A stretch of DNA of 64,000 nt from Pyrenopolyporus hunteri (Eukaryota > Ascomycota > Sordariomycetes > Xylariales > Hypoxylaceae), in assembly GCA_902806595.1 (NCBI GenBank), contig CADCXC010000037.1, positions 1,116,001-1,180,000 on the forward strand, written 5' to 3'. Of the stretch, positions 11,439 through 22,671 are shown piece after piece (position 1 is the stretch's first letter; each line of letters starts with the position of its first letter). Below the pieces are notes generated by a model. The model was given only the letters and a program-made list of their open reading frames with translations. It ran no database searches and was not told the origin of the DNA. The translations under genes were made by a program, and so were the position numbers.

Positions 11439-12035
11439 ATGCCGCCGAAGCAATCCGCAAGCAGCTCCCGCGGCCGAGGTGCATCTTCGGCCGCTGGTAA
11501 AGCAGCTTCCCGGTCGAGCCATTCGACATCTTCCAAGACCCAGGCCGCCGCCTCTTCCCGAGCGCGCCATCACCACCAACACCCGGCCGCTACGTCGGAC
11601 GCGAGCGACGGGGACCCGTTTGCGGAGGACGGGCGGCGGCGCGGCGAGGACACGATGGAGATCGACGAGGGGCGGGGCGGGGCGGATGGAGAGGACGAGG
11701 ACGAGGACGAGGACGAGGAAGAGACGAGGAAGACGATACCGCCGGAGCTGCTGACGCACATCTTGCACCAGTTCTTCGAGAAGGACGGCACGAGGGTCTC
11801 GAGGGATGCGAACGCCGCCGTGGCGAAGTACATGGATATCTTCGTGCGGGAGGCGATCGCGAGGACGGTCGTGGAGAAGGAGAAGGGGTTTTTGGAGGTA
11901 AGGGGTTCTGAGCCTTGCTGCTACTGCGTTTTTTTTTTCTTTATTTTCCTGCTTGGGGTCGGGTGAGAAGCTGATCGTGGGAATTAGGTCGAGGATCTGG
12001 AGAAGGTTGCGCCGCAGTTGTTGCTCGATCTATAA
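11439..12035 (+). CDS. mhf2: CENP-X / MHF2 histone-fold protein
   Basis: Two exons, 11439..11897 and 11988..12035 (donor GTAAGG, acceptor ATTAG), 168 aa. The C-terminal half, from about residue 98 (IPPELLTHILHQFF…VSRDANAAVAKYMDIFVREAIARTVVE…FLE|VEDLEKVAPQLLLDL), is the CENP-X histone fold; the short second exon supplies the last helix. In the family this protein pairs with CENP-S/MHF1 to form a DNA-binding tetramer that works at the kinetochore and with the FANCM/Mph1 helicase in fork repair. The first 95 or so residues are Ser/Ala/Gly-rich with a His patch and an Asp/Glu run (EDEDEDEDEDEEE), a nuclear-type disordered extension longer than in yeast or human homologues. Start codon chosen as the first ATG of the frame. 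Confidence 0.9.
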
Positions 12036-14171
12036 GGCTTGCGGCTAGATTTTTGATCTTGCTGGTTGAGCGTGTGGCCCGGTATCTAAGAGATCTATCC
12101 GCGTGGTAAGGTACGTTTTATTTCAAGTTCGGTTTGTGTTTGGTTATTCTTTTCTCACGGATGATCTTAGCTGTTTCATGCGGAAATACGATCTATCAGG
12201 TGATGAGACCATGATCGATACCATCGAAGAGGGTATCGTTCGGAAGGTCAAGCTTGCATGAGCCGGTTGTCAAGATCGATCTACGCTCAAGTCTTGGCTT
12301 CTCGCATCGGGTACCGGTTTTCCTAAATTTGCGGACGTGAGGACCCTGTCTTTGAGGCATCCGAGATTAACTCCATACTTGTCGGAAGCCATTGATTGTA
12401 CTTGAAAGATGGGTGCTCATCAATTATATCGAGCCAGGGGTGCCGTCTATCTAGGTGCTCTGAAGTCCCCGTATTCTTTAGCATGGGATGAGGGATATCC
12501 GGATGGCTTCTACAGAAGAGTGCTAGTCTATGGATATCGATAACTCAGCTGGTTACCAGGACCCGACCCCCCCACCATGATAGCCGGTCCCTGAATGAAT
12601 TGGATTGAGAGGCCGTATTGCCGAACGCCAATGCTGAAGGACGTTTACATTACAAAAAAATATATGGGAGGGAGTAACGAGACAGTACGACCAGCCTCAA
12701 ACCGCTTACTAGTAATCCAGAGATATTCCACTGTAGCAAGTTTCTTTTACGTGTGTCATTAGTAGTGAATTGCTCTGTATATTCATACAAAGTCTAGTTT
12801 CAACGTTTTCCTAGTTATCAGCGTTTCACCTCTACAAAGAGGCGGGATATTACTACGCAGTAGGTTACTAGAATTTTTTTCCTTCCGTCAGCGCTCGGAC
12901 GTGAAGCATCAACCCCTAATTGGGCAGTAGTGGCCAAGAACTGCCTAGAGGTTCATGATACCTTGTATATGGGTATATACATGGTACATATAGTATATAT
13001 AAAAACGGCTATCGCGTCGCTGCTCAGATACTTTAGGTGCATATATACATAATTCTTTTCGTCTTAATTGAATCGAGTTGCGGCTCCCCGACTATGTCGC
13101 TTCGCTTGTATAACCCGTTTCGTCTATTGTCGCCGGCTGCCAGCGACTAATAGGGGAAGGGATGAAACTGGTCAAGTTTGGCTGGTGTCACACTGGAGGC
13201 TTCTGACGCACATCCGTGCCCCGACAAGCCCCTGGCCTAGGCCCTCGTCGCTTAACCCTCCAACCTTAAATTCTGCAAGACTTTACCGAGTATAATTGTT
13301 ATTTCCTTGTACCTGCGTACCCCCCGGTCAACTTCACGATTTCACGACTTCATCTCCCCCCGGATTCAAAACATCCCGAGCTTCGCAGCCCGTAATCTTG
13401 GTCCCTAGCCGCCGCCTGCGCAGCTGTGAATCGTGTCGGCCACAGCTCTTTGCTACATACTAGCAGGGAAGACTTTTCGTACCGCAGCCACTGTTGGATA
13501 ATTGCGTTCTCAAGCGAGACGAGTTCGACCTCAAATGACAAAACTAATTTACATCAGCGAGGTCGTGGGTATCCTCCCAATAGCCTCATATCGTCCCTGT
13601 ATACGTCAGGGACTCGACTCTCCGGAGCAATCATGTAATAGGTAGTGTATTGCGAAGTTAAGGCCGATATGACGGGCCAGCATCAGCCTGGCCTGGAAGA
13701 GAGACTGCGCATCTCGGCTGTCTAACACCCGTCGAATGAATACCCCAGTCGAGGTGGTAGCATTTCCGCATTTCCAAGACTAGGCCGTCTAGTCCATGGT
13801 CAAAACGTGTTTCATAGATTTCTTCACTTCACGACCCTTGACTCTCCAGATAGCCCGACATGGGTTCGCACCCCATCACGGCGATCTCTCATCCAGCCCG
13901 TCCATGCTTGGGGCCCTTTATAATTCATGGCCCTCCCGCGAACATCACCAACTCTCGTCTTTTCTGTCCTAATTACTTTCAGCCACTATACGTTTCTCTT
14001 TGGAATCTTCCTCTTTCCACCTTCTTTTTTTCTTCCATTTTCATATTAACGTAATATTCGTAAGGCTAGTCCTTCAGCGCGAGTCGCTTATACTTACAAC
14101 AGACGCTCTCTTTCGAAAACCCCTTATATCTCCAAAGTCTAGGAATATTCATCACCAAAAAAATAATCAAG
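12036..14171. other. Intergenic spacer
   Basis: About 2.1 kb with no supported gene. It has TATA-rich DNA at about 12965-13050, and the 300 bp before 14172 are pyrimidine-rich, as expected for the promoter and leader of the cupredoxin gene. No tRNA-like fold was found by eye. Confidence 0.5.
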
Positions 14172-14988
14172 ATGCAATTCACCGTCGCTGCTCTCCTTAC
14201 CCTTGTCGGCTCTGCCGTCGCGCAAAAGGTCCACGTCGTCTCGGTCGGCTCGCCGAACGGCACTGTTAAATTCTTCCCCGACAACCTCAAGGCGGACGTG
14301 GGCGACATGATCCAGTTCCAGTTCCGAGGCGGCAACCACAGTGTAGTCCAGTCCAACTTCGACAACCCTTGCACTCCTATCTCCGACCACACCAACCAGA
14401 CCGGTATCTTCTCTGGTTACCAACCAGTAGCTGCTAGCAAGGCCATGGGCATGATCCCCACCTACTCCATCATGGTCTCGGCCAAGACGCCCTTGTGGTT
14501 CTACTGCTCCCAGGCTAAGCACTGCCAAAACGGAATGGTTATGGTCGTTAACGAGAAGTAAGTACACCTGCTCTCTCGGAGAAGAATGAAGTACTAACAG
14601 ACGTAGCACTGCCGCAAACGCCTCGCGAAGCTTAGAGGCTTTCAAGGAACTTGCTAAGGGAGCCGCCGCCAACGTCGCACCCCAGGTCCCTACTGGTGGT
14701 ACTGCTGGCAACGGTACTTCGTCCGGTTCCGACGGCTCCAGCGGTTCCGGTAGCGGTTCCAGCGGCTCTGGCTCTGGTGCTGGTTCTGACACCGGTTCTG
14801 GTTCCGGTTCCGACTCTGGATCCGGCTCCGGCTCTGGCTCGGGCACCGACAGTGGTGCTAGCCCCACGCAGAGCACGTCTCCTTCTGGCACTTCCAGCCC
14901 TATCATCCCGACCGCCGCTGCAAGCATTGTCGGCGTTTCGAGCTCGATGGGTCTCCTTGGTGTGGTTGCTGCTCTGCTCATGCTATGA
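14172..14988 (+). CDS. Secreted GPI-type cupredoxin (plastocyanin-like) Ser/Gly-rich protein
   Basis: Two exons, 14172..14557 and 14607..14988 (49-nt intron, GTAAGT, ACTAAC branch, GTAG), 255 aa. Residues 1-17 form a signal peptide (MQFTVAALLTLVGSAVA). Residues 19-128 form a cupredoxin fold with a complete blue-copper-like ligand set: His56, Cys112, His117 and Met122, plus Cys67/Cys118 able to pair. Residues about 155-225 are a Gly/Ser/Thr repeat, likely O-glycosylated, and the last 20 residues are hydrophobic after a small-residue region, as in GPI-anchored proteins. Fungal proteins of this build are called extracellular serine-rich proteins; they sit at the cell surface and their role is not settled. 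Start context AATCAAGATG. Confidence 0.9.
14721..14875 (+). repeat. Coding Ser-Gly repeat tract
   Basis: Imperfect 6-nt repeats of the type GGTTCC/GGCTCT encoding Ser-Gly runs in the stalk of the cupredoxin protein. The antisense strand is also open here, which explains a long spurious reverse frame. Confidence 0.8.
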
Positions 14989-15608
14989 TAGGAACGTACT
15001 GGGAATGAATTAGCGATGAAGTGCGCCCGTGCCCGGCCTACGGCTAGGGCCGAGTGATAGGAAGCGATGAGTCGTGCGGCCTCTGTTACGACTCGAGGCT
15101 GTAATAGTATCCCAAGAGGGATGGGCCGGTGTAAAACCCATTGGATGGGTGGCCGCGCCTCCACGGATATAGAAAATACCGTATACGTGCATCTTGGATT
15201 CTTCGCCCCCAGAGGGCAGGCTGGCGGTTTGGTTTGCATCATCACGCGATTAGATGAATTACCCTGGCTTTCGAGTAATATACCCATTAATTCCAAAGAG
15301 AAACAACACCTACCCGTCTTTTATGAATGTGAATACTGTTGATTAAATTATGAGTGATTGTTAGTAAAGCGCCATAACATAGATTGGCCTCAGGTTCTTC
15401 GACAAGTATCCATTTGAGAAGTTTTGATCGAGCTCTCCCTGTTCGGCTGCAGACGTCATTCAGTAATACACCAAAATATATCCAGGGTTTAAATGAGTAG
15501 GCTGACTATTATATTGGCCTCTTTCCATAACCGATTTTGAATCCAGGTAACCCGGATGGCCTAATTTTCCGCTGTATGAATTCCCAATCGAACGCAACAT
15601 TACCCATC
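14989..15608. other. Convergent intergenic spacer
   Basis: 3' flanks of two converging genes. No gene or notable repeat. Confidence 0.5.
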
Positions 15609-16550
15609 TCACGATCCCTCCTCGCCAGGGAGCTTCCTGGGCTTCCTGCCCTTCGCCGCCGTCTCGCACAGCTTCTTCCTGGGCTCCTTGTCGAGCCAGT
15701 TCTTGTCCTTCTTGACGTACCCGACCTTGGGGTACTTGGGGCTGTTCTCGAAGAACCGCACCCAGTGCAGGAGCGCCTCGTACACCTTCTCCCGGGCCTC
15801 CTCGAGCTCCTTCTCCTTGAGCGCGGCCAGCTCGGCGGGCGCGAAGTGCGCGTCCACCGCCGGGTCGTCCAGCGGCAGGTACATCTCCTCGACGCCCCGC
15901 AGGTCCGGCGTCCGGTCCTCCGCGAAGCACCCCGTCACGTAGGACCGCGCCGCGTCGGCCCCCGCGAAGAAGCGGTAGGACCCCCCGGGGCCGTACGTCC
16001 GCCGGTTGCTGGATACGTCGTAGATGGTCCCGTTGATGGCGAGGTACAGCGGCTTCGTCTCGTCCGTGCCGTCGTATTGCGCGAGCTCCTCGGGGGTGAG
16101 GTAGATCGGGCCTTTCTGTTGGATGGATGGAAGGGTTAGAGGAGGTTCGTAGGTTAGGTGGGGGATATACGTGTGCATGGAAAGAAGGAAAGACAGCTCT
16201 AGGCTAGAAAAATCCGTAGGAGCACGTACAAGTTGGGTCTTCCACCACTCCAGCTGCAGGTATTTGGGCGGCGTGCGCAGGCTCCAGGTGAAGGACTCCC
16301 CGCCCGAGACGAGGTAGCTGAGACCGCAGGAGGCGACGACTAGGAACGAGAGAACACGTAGTATGTCTAGCCAGGGGCTGTACTCGTCGTCCTCGTCGAC
16401 GAGCTCTTTGGTTTTCCGCTTGGGTTTCGGCTTCGGCTTCGACTTGGACTTGGACTTGGCTGCCGACGTGTCCGATTCCGAGGTGCTTAGTTCTTCGACG
16501 ATGGCGGTCCGGACGGGCTCTTTGCCCTTCCGCTGACGTAGCTCTGCCAT
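15609..16550 (-). CDS. Membrane protein with cytochrome b5-like heme/steroid-binding (MAPR) domain
   Basis: Exons, in coding order, are 16550..16230 and 16115..15609; 275 aa. The 114-nt intron (GTACGT, CTAAC branch, AACAG) is a multiple of three with no stop, so the unspliced frame is also open. The N-terminus is basic with Lys-Ser/Lys-Pro repeats, followed by one membrane segment at residues about 62-81. After it lies the cytochrome b5-like core (IYLTPEELAQYDGTD … YLAINGTIYDVSSNRRTYGPGGSYRFFAGADAARSYVTGCF), as in progesterone-receptor-component (MAPR/Dap1) proteins, which bind heme and support sterol-synthesis P450s in the ER. The Tyr of YGPGGSY matches heme-binding Tyr positions of the family. 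The C-terminus is a charged helix ending in Lys/Arg-rich sequence. Confidence 0.88.
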   Translation of the reverse strand: MAELRQRKGKEPVRTAIVEELSTSESDTSAAKSKSKSKPKPKPKRKTKELVDEDDEYSPWLDILRVLSFLVVASCGLSYLVSGGESFTWSLRTPPKYLQLEWWKTQLVRAPTDFSSLELSFLLSMHTYIPHLTYEPPLTLPSIQQKGPIYLTPEELAQYDGTDETKPLYLAINGTIYDVSSNRRTYGPGGSYRFFAGADAARSYVTGCFAEDRTPDLRGVEEMYLPLDDPAVDAHFAPAELAALKEKELEEAREKVYEALLHWVRFFENSPKYPKVGYVKKDKNWLDKEPRKKLCETAAKGRKPRKLPGEEGS

Positions 16551-17676
16551 GGCGAGATATACTTGATTAATTTTGTTGGTGGGGGTGTCTTCCAGTGCTA
16601 TATTATCTATATCGGCGATAACTTTTTTATAAGTAATGGAAAGCAGTATTACAATAAATTCGCTGTTACATGAAAAATAAAAAGATAAAAAGATAAAATA
16701 AACAAAGAGTCGAAGGACAAAAGCAATGTGGCCTCGTATACGGGATTAGGATTACGAACACGTCCTTGGGTCCCTGCAGAATGGAAACTGCTCTAACTCG
16801 AGTCTCCTGTCGGAAGCTCGAGACTCCGAGAATTGGGAATTGGGGAACTTTGGTTGGCGGAAAGCTTACGGCTCAACTTTGTTACGTTAGGTACCTACCT
16901 ACGCACGCCGGACCGTAAGAAGGTCAAACGCCGGTTGGGTAAATTATATAATACGAAAATGTGATCAGCCACACGCATTGTGGCGTGAGCTTTTTAGAGT
17001 TTAAATAGGGGTCCAGCGGATAATGCGTTGTCGATCACTTGCGATATAAACATCCTCCTATCAACGTTAATCGTCAATACCCGAGGTTATGTTGACTACC
17101 TACCCACTGACCTAAACTTAACTTACATGTTTCATCTCTAAATCTTTCGGCCGAGTAGCGACGAGTTCGGGCTGCGCCCAACCATTGCCGCTCATGAGAA
17201 CGCCGGCACCGCTATCTAGATCGGTTCCTGGTCGGTACCAAGCTTTATCGGCCGGGCCCTGATTCGTTGGCTTGGCACCGCCGGCCGCGTCCCCCTACGA
17301 ACTATAATAGGGATTTGTAAGAAACGACATGCGTGATGGAGGGTCGCTTCCAGAGATATCGTCGCGATCATCGTACGGCGCCAGTAAGCATCGCGCATCA
17401 TGCATCATGGTCGGTTTTCTTTCGTTCTTCGGCAACGATCCAGCAAGAAGGTTAGGACTGCCCCTCATTGTGACTTAATCAGCGCGTCAGTATAGATGTT
17501 CAGCGAGTTGATGAGGATGGCCTATAAATGTAAGAAGAGTAGCCCTAGACTTGGATATCTTATCCCCATGTTCTCTACCACCAGTCGGAAAGACGAAGTG
17601 ATACAAGAGTATTGCGCATTCTCAATAAATTATAATAATTCTTATCTTCCTATCTCCCTATATCTACCTATACAGA
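16551..17676. other. Divergent promoter region
   Basis: About 1.1 kb between two divergent genes. It contains an A/T-rich stretch (about 16620-16710) and TATA-like AATTATAATAATTC about 45 bp before the 17677 start. No gene seen. Confidence 0.5.
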
Positions 17677-18777
17677 ATGGCTTCCTCCACTATGCACGCC
17701 GTCGGTGTCTCCACGTACGGCCCCGTTGAGAACCTTCAATCCAAAGAGATCCCCAGGCCCCCAAAGCCAACGGGTCGCCAGATGCTGGTCCAGGTGAAGG
17801 CCGTCTCCGTCAACCCTATCGACAAGAAGGTCCGCGCGGGCACTTACGATGATGCCCCTGACTACTACGACCGAGTCAAGCCGTTGATGCAGGAAGCACC
17901 GAACTTCCACGTCACTGGCTACGACGGCGCCGGTACTGTCCTCGAGACGGGCCCGGACGTAAGGTACTTCAAGCCCGGCGAGGAAGTCTACTTCCTTGGA
18001 AACCCCGTCTTTCAGGGTACCTACGCAGAGGAGTTGATTGTGGATGAGCGTCATGCCGGCCATAAGCCAAAGTCACTCGACTTTGTCCAAGCAGCTGCAA
18101 TGCCTCTTACGTACGCTACCGCATACGAATCCCTCGTCGAGCGGCTAGAAATCAAGAAAGGCGAGAAGGCCGGCATCTTGATCATCAACGGCGGTGGTGG
18201 CATGGGATCCATCACCACGCAGATTGCAAGGCACCTTCTCAAGCTGCCCGTCGTCATTACAACAGCTTCCCGGCCCGAGACCATCGCGTTTTCCAAGAAG
18301 ATGGGCGCGACACACATCGTCAATCACCGGCAGGACATCGTGAAGCAGATCCGGGAGCTCGACCTGCCGGCGGACGTGCCGCTAAAGTACGCGTACATCA
18401 CGTCGTGGACGGAGCAGTACCTGTTCCCGATCGCGGACATCCTGGCGCCGTTCGGCAAGATCTGCAGCATCGTGCAGTCGCACTTCGACATGTACGGGTC
18501 GCAGATGATGAGCAAGTCGCTGACCTTCGTGTGGTGCTGGGTCGGCACGGGCCCGTACCACTACTACCAGAACGACAAGCAGGAGAAGCACCACGAGTGG
18601 TACGAGGAGCTGGCCCGCCTGCTCGACGAGGGCACTATCCAGTGCCACTTGAACGAGAGGATTAGGTTGACGGCCGAGGGTATCAGGCAGGCCCACAGGA
18701 GGCTGGAGGCTGGAAATGCTATTGGGAAGATTGGCCTCGGTGTTGATGAGCCAGGCGAGGGCAAGGCGTTCTTGTAG
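17677..18777 (+). CDS. Zinc-type alcohol dehydrogenase-like / quinone-oxidoreductase family protein (MDR)
   Basis: Intronless, 366 aa. The N-terminal GroES-like domain (residues about 8-135) includes VSVNPIDKKVRAGTY and VTGYDGAGTVLETGPDV. The NAD(P)-binding Rossmann domain starts near residue 165 with ILIINGGGGMGSITTQIAR. The classical catalytic zinc Cys/His set is not visible, placing it with the zinc-free ZADH/quinone-oxidoreductase-like reductases that reduce quinones or enones with NADPH; the actual substrate is unknown. The C-terminus (GKIGLGVDEPG) is normal. Start chosen at the first ATG (context ACAGAATGG); a second in-frame ATG five codons later (MHAVGV) aligns better with bacterial relatives. 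Confidence 0.88.
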   Translation: MASSTMHAVGVSTYGPVENLQSKEIPRPPKPTGRQMLVQVKAVSVNPIDKKVRAGTYDDAPDYYDRVKPLMQEAPNFHVTGYDGAGTVLETGPDVRYFKPGEEVYFLGNPVFQGTYAEELIVDERHAGHKPKSLDFVQAAAMPLTYATAYESLVERLEIKKGEKAGILIINGGGGMGSITTQIARHLLKLPVVITTASRPETIAFSKKMGATHIVNHRQDIVKQIRELDLPADVPLKYAYITSWTEQYLFPIADILAPFGKICSIVQSHFDMYGSQMMSKSLTFVWCWVGTGPYHYYQNDKQEKHHEWYEELARLLDEGTIQCHLNERIRLTAEGIRQAHRRLEAGNAIGKIGLGVDEPGEGKAFL

Positions 18778-19491
18778 ATCGTGTAGTATAATGTGGTCGG
18801 ATCTGTAGATGAGTGCAGATAATGGTTTAATGAAACATACCTAGATACCTATACTAAATACATATACATATATCCGCATACATGACGCTGCACTGCTGTG
18901 CTGAATGAGTTATGAGGGTTCACGTAATGTCTAAGGGACGACTTCTTTGATACGTACCTAGGTACCTACCTAGGTTTACTGTAAACACGGCCGTCTAGGT
19001 ATGTCTAAAGCCTGCTGAGCATGGTGATGCATGGATCGGGCAGGCAACGACCGTAGAATATGTAGTTCTTCTCCATTAGGTAGCAGGCTGCAGGGCACTA
19101 TGGCCTGGTAACCTAGGCGAAGCTTCAGTGGAGGCGTAGCGTGTTAAAAGTTAAGATGGTGAATAGGTACCGACCTAGAACGTCCAGTGAACATAAAAAA
19201 AAAAAGAAAGGTACGTACCTATTTTCACCTGTGTACATGTACCCCACATCTCAAAAACCGCAAACTGCCAACTGCCGCCGCCTGAGACGAACCGTCGCGC
19301 TGATTGGCTCCTGGCGCACTAACCGTCGAGCCCTAGCGCACCAATTCTACCCACGAATTTTCAATCGGATGTACCCGGCTAAAATTTCTGACTTGAACCT
19401 TCAACAGTGGAATTTCGCGATCCTCCCCACCACCAACGTTCGACCTTTCAACAACACCAATCTCTCCAGCCAGAACGCCAGAATAATCAAG
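18778..19491. other. Intergenic spacer upstream of rps5
   Basis: Contains a dense TACCTAGGTACC cluster (18950-18977) and an A-run near 19196-19205. The 200 bp before rps5 look like an unspliced leader/promoter. No separate gene. Confidence 0.5.
18953..18976. repeat. TACCTAGGTA palindromic motif cluster
   Basis: GTACCTAGGTACCTACCTAG, a self-complementary run of the TACCTA/TAGGTA unit that recurs in nearly all spacers of the window. Confidence 0.7.
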
Positions 19492-20438
19492 ATGTCTGAC
19501 AACGGCGAGGTCGAGGTCGAATCCACCAACTACCAGGTCCTCCCCAAGGACGTTGTCTCCGAGATTGGCAGCGTCAAGCTCTTCAACCGATGTACGGTTT
19601 CTCTCCACGAACTCAATTCCATTCCATCCTCGAGCCGTCGCGACTAACCATTCGAGCAGGGAGCTACGAGGATGTTGAGATCCGCGACATCTCTTTGACG
19701 TAAGTGAAATAACTAACCGCCCGATTCCCATTACGCCTTTTCTCCGATTCGTAATCTTCGGCTTCGGCAACGCGACGACCTATCTCTATCATCGCGAACA
19801 CGCACCGAAAATCGTAACTCCTACCTAGTATGCACAGAGCGGCCAAGCTAACGGAGGATATCTTCACAGCGACTACATCCAAATCCGATCGCCGGTCTAC
19901 ATCCCCCACTCCGCTGGCCGCTATGCCGCGAAGCGATTCCGCAAGGCCAACTGCCCCATCATTGAGCGATTGACCAACTCGCTCATGATGCACGGCCGCA
20001 ACAACGGCAAGAAGCTTATGGCCGTCCGAATCGTTGCGCACTCCTTCGAGATCGTAAGAACAGCCCTTTCGAACCTTTTATTTTATTTTGGTGGCAGTAT
20101 CAAAAGCTAACCAGGCATAGATCCACCTCATGACCGACCAGAACCCTATCCAGATTGCCGTTGACGCCATCGTCAACTGCGGCCCCCGAGAAGACAGCAC
20201 ACGTATCGGTTCCGCCGGTACCGTCCGACGACAGGCCGTCGATGTGTCCCCTCTCCGACGAGTCAACCAGGCCATCGCCCTCCTCACCATCGGCGCCCGA
20301 GAGGCCTCTTTCCGCAACGTCAAGTCGATTGCCGAGTGCCTGGCCGAGGAGCTGATCAACGCTGCCAAGGGAAGCAGCAACTCGTACGCCATCAAGAAGA
20401 AGGATGAGCTGGAGCGTGTCGCCAAGAGCAACCGATAA
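19492..20438 (+). CDS. rps5: 40S ribosomal protein S5 (uS7)
   Basis: Small-subunit ribosomal protein of the bacterial S7 family, located in the head of the 40S subunit near the E-site. Exons 19492..19591, 19660..19699, 19870..20053, 20121..20438; 213 aa, normal. The chain reads [20 protein letters not shown], then [26 protein letters not shown], and the conserved C-terminal block ([26 protein letters not shown]…[51 protein letters not shown]). Exon 2 is only 40 nt. Donors are GTACGG, GTAAGT and GTAAGA; acceptors end CAG/CAG/TAG, with CTAAC branch points in introns 1 and 3. Start context ATCAAGATG. Confidence 0.97.
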
Positions 20439-20849
20439 AAGGTGTGTTTGTATCAGGGTTTTCTTCGGCGTGGACGATCTGGGCATTTTACACTCTGCAT
20501 TTGTGCGTTTCTGGCTCAGGCGGGATGCGGTTCTATGGCATACTAGTCACGTAGGGCTCCTAAATAAAGGCTCTGCCCTGCGCGGGCAAATCATGAACTG
20601 AAGATCGAGTAGTTCCCCTAAAACGGATACTGGTGTTAATGGATTGATATTGCTCTTTTTACCTGATCTTGCTCTTATGAAAATGCCGTAGTAGTCAAAA
20701 TTGGCCATGCTCGACCTGGTATCATCGTAAGAACAGCAACCCCGTCCTACATGGTAGCGATTAACCTAGAACTCCCTCTTTACTAGTATCATTTCTTCAG
20801 TAGTCCCGAACCCTCCTCTAAACTCCCCTCTGGGCTCCCCGTAGCAACA
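20439..20849. other. Convergent intergenic spacer
   Basis: 3' flanks of rps5 and the acetyltransferase gene; nothing further seen. Confidence 0.5.
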
Positions 20850-21806
20850 TCACACCTTCGGGTTCACCATCTTGATATTCAACCGCAGGAACATGCCCAC
20901 GTGCGGAATCCCCTCCTCGTACCACCTGCCCATGCCCTCGTCGACCTTGAACCCCCACCTCTGGTAGAGCTTGACGGTGCTCTCCTGGGCGTGGCAGCAG
21001 ACCAGGCCGTTCCACTTGGGGATGTCGCCCGGGTCCCCGGCCTTCAGCCGGTCCATGCCCAGCTCCGCGACGCTGGGGTCGAAGAAGTCCGGGTGCGCCT
21101 CCAGCCACGCGCGCGCCGCCTGCCACAGCTGCCCCGCGATCCGCCGCCCCCGGAACGCCGGCAGCACCGCCAGCCGCCCCATCTTCACGTACGGCTCCTT
21201 CCCGTCGTGGTACGTCGTCGGCCGGTCCGCGCCGAAGGGCAGGACGGAGGCTTGGCGCTCGGATTCTACGGTTGTGAGGGTTTTGCCGGCGCCGGAGGGG
21301 GTGCTGGTTGTGGGGGTGGCGAGGGTCGCGGTAGGGGTGGCTGAAGGAGGTGCAGTAGTGGTGGTGGTTGTAGCGCCCCCGTTACCGTCCTTACCGTCGC
21401 CCTCTTGCCCCTCCTCCTCCTCCTGCAACTCGTTATTCACATACCGACCGCCGGGCTTGGGGTGCGGGGGGTGGGGGAAGGGCACGACGCGCAGGGTGCC
21501 GATGGGCAGGGTGCGGGTCTCGGAGCGGCGGGGCCGGACGACGGCGCCGGTGGCCGGGTCGCGCAGCTCCGGGGAGGTGGTCGAGTTGACGCTCGCGTAC
21601 GTGACCCAGTGGCACGACCGCGCGTCGTCCGCGTCGTGCTCGTACTCCAGCGGCACCCCCTGCTCCCGCACGAACACGGCCTCGCGCACCGCCATCGCGT
21701 CCAGGAAGGTCTGCGGGATGTGCGCCGGCTGCTGCTCGTGCGTCCGCGTCCGGTCGTACCCGTCGAGGCGCGTGGGCTCGAGGTGCGAGATGAAGGGCGT
21801 TCCCAT
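20850..21806 (-). CDS. GNAT-family N-acetyltransferase
   Basis: Intronless, 318 aa. The N-terminal half has VREAVFVREQGVPLEYEHDADDA, and the second half the acetyl-CoA-binding block GRLAVLPAFRGRRIAGQLW (Arg/Gln-x-x-Gly-x-Gly/Ala type), then LVCCHAQESTVKLYQRWGF, the GNAT helix/strand near the active site. Between them lies a low-complexity insert (residues about 130-180, Glu/Gly then Thr/Pro/Ser), absent from bacterial relatives and probably a disordered loop. The substrate is not known; relatives acetylate small amines or protein N-termini. The DNA is very GC-rich, which gives open antisense frames. Confidence 0.85.
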   Translation of the reverse strand: MGTPFISHLEPTRLDGYDRTRTHEQQPAHIPQTFLDAMAVREAVFVREQGVPLEYEHDADDARSCHWVTYASVNSTTSPELRDPATGAVVRPRRSETRTLPIGTLRVVPFPHPPHPKPGGRYVNNELQEEEEGQEGDGKDGNGGATTTTTTAPPSATPTATLATPTTSTPSGAGKTLTTVESERQASVLPFGADRPTTYHDGKEPYVKMGRLAVLPAFRGRRIAGQLWQAARAWLEAHPDFFDPSVAELGMDRLKAGDPGDIPKWNGLVCCHAQESTVKLYQRWGFKVDEGMGRWYEEGIPHVGMFLRLNIKMVNPKV

Positions 21807-22671
21807 GTTTCTCTCTTCTCTCCTGTTCTTCTTTTCTCTTTTCTTCTTTCCCTTTTTTTATTAATTTTAACTCTTCCTTCTAGTGCCGTCTATGTGGGTT
21901 GTGTACCTATCTGATGTCGAAGCTACTCCGTACTCGACCTAGACTGGAATCCGGTAGCGCCCTATATTTCTTGGCCTTGCTTTCCTTCGAATGTATAGAT
22001 GCTGAGATAAATCGATTTATTATATTTGACTATCTAGGAAGGGTGGGAGGGAAAAGTCTTGAAAGTCTTATCTATCAATTCTAAAATACGAGGTGAATGG
22101 GACAGACGAATGAAGGAATCTGTCTGCCGTCGTAGTGGTTACAACCGGACGTTCGAGTAAAGTAAGGATAAACCAGGGGTAGAATGATGTAGTGGCTAAT
22201 GAGACCCTCGGAATCGCGATGCGTTGGGTACCTGAATGGAATAGGCAACGGGATTGACGTAATGAAACCTGGGGACGAGATCTATAAAAATGGTTCGTCG
22301 TTTCGACCTGAGTCATCAATGGTGAGAATCAAAGAGGCGGGGGGTCACACACGTCGCCACGGAGCCGACACTTCCAATTCCGTCTCGCATTTCGCCACCC
22401 CGAATCGGTAACGCGGCGAAAAGATGACGGAAGATGCGCCGATGCTTACCGAGAAGACTTTAAATAGATCCTACGGGGGTATCGAATTTGCGAGAAATAT
22501 GCAGATATGGGGCCGCAATACGACGTGGGGTATCGAAAAAAGATATTGGGTCTTATAAGAATACGGACTACACGAGACAACGTGACGTTGCTTTTCATTT
22601 TCAACGCCCGTTATTGGCTCTCGTGTCGAATCTTGAAGAGCAGGTGAACACGAATATATATCCTAACTACC
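21807..22671. other. Intergenic spacer
   Basis: Contains a C/T-rich leader stretch just upstream of the acetyltransferase start (21810-21890 on the plus strand it is T/C-rich). No gene supported. Confidence 0.5.

Noticed and set aside
14139..15296. 385-codon minus-strand open frame, Glu/Pro-rich
   Set aside because: Antisense of the spliced cupredoxin gene and its Ser-Gly repeat; composition mirrors the repeat and has no domain.
20971..21864. 297-codon plus-strand open frame
   Set aside because: Antisense of the GNAT gene in very GC-rich DNA; low-complexity, no motif.
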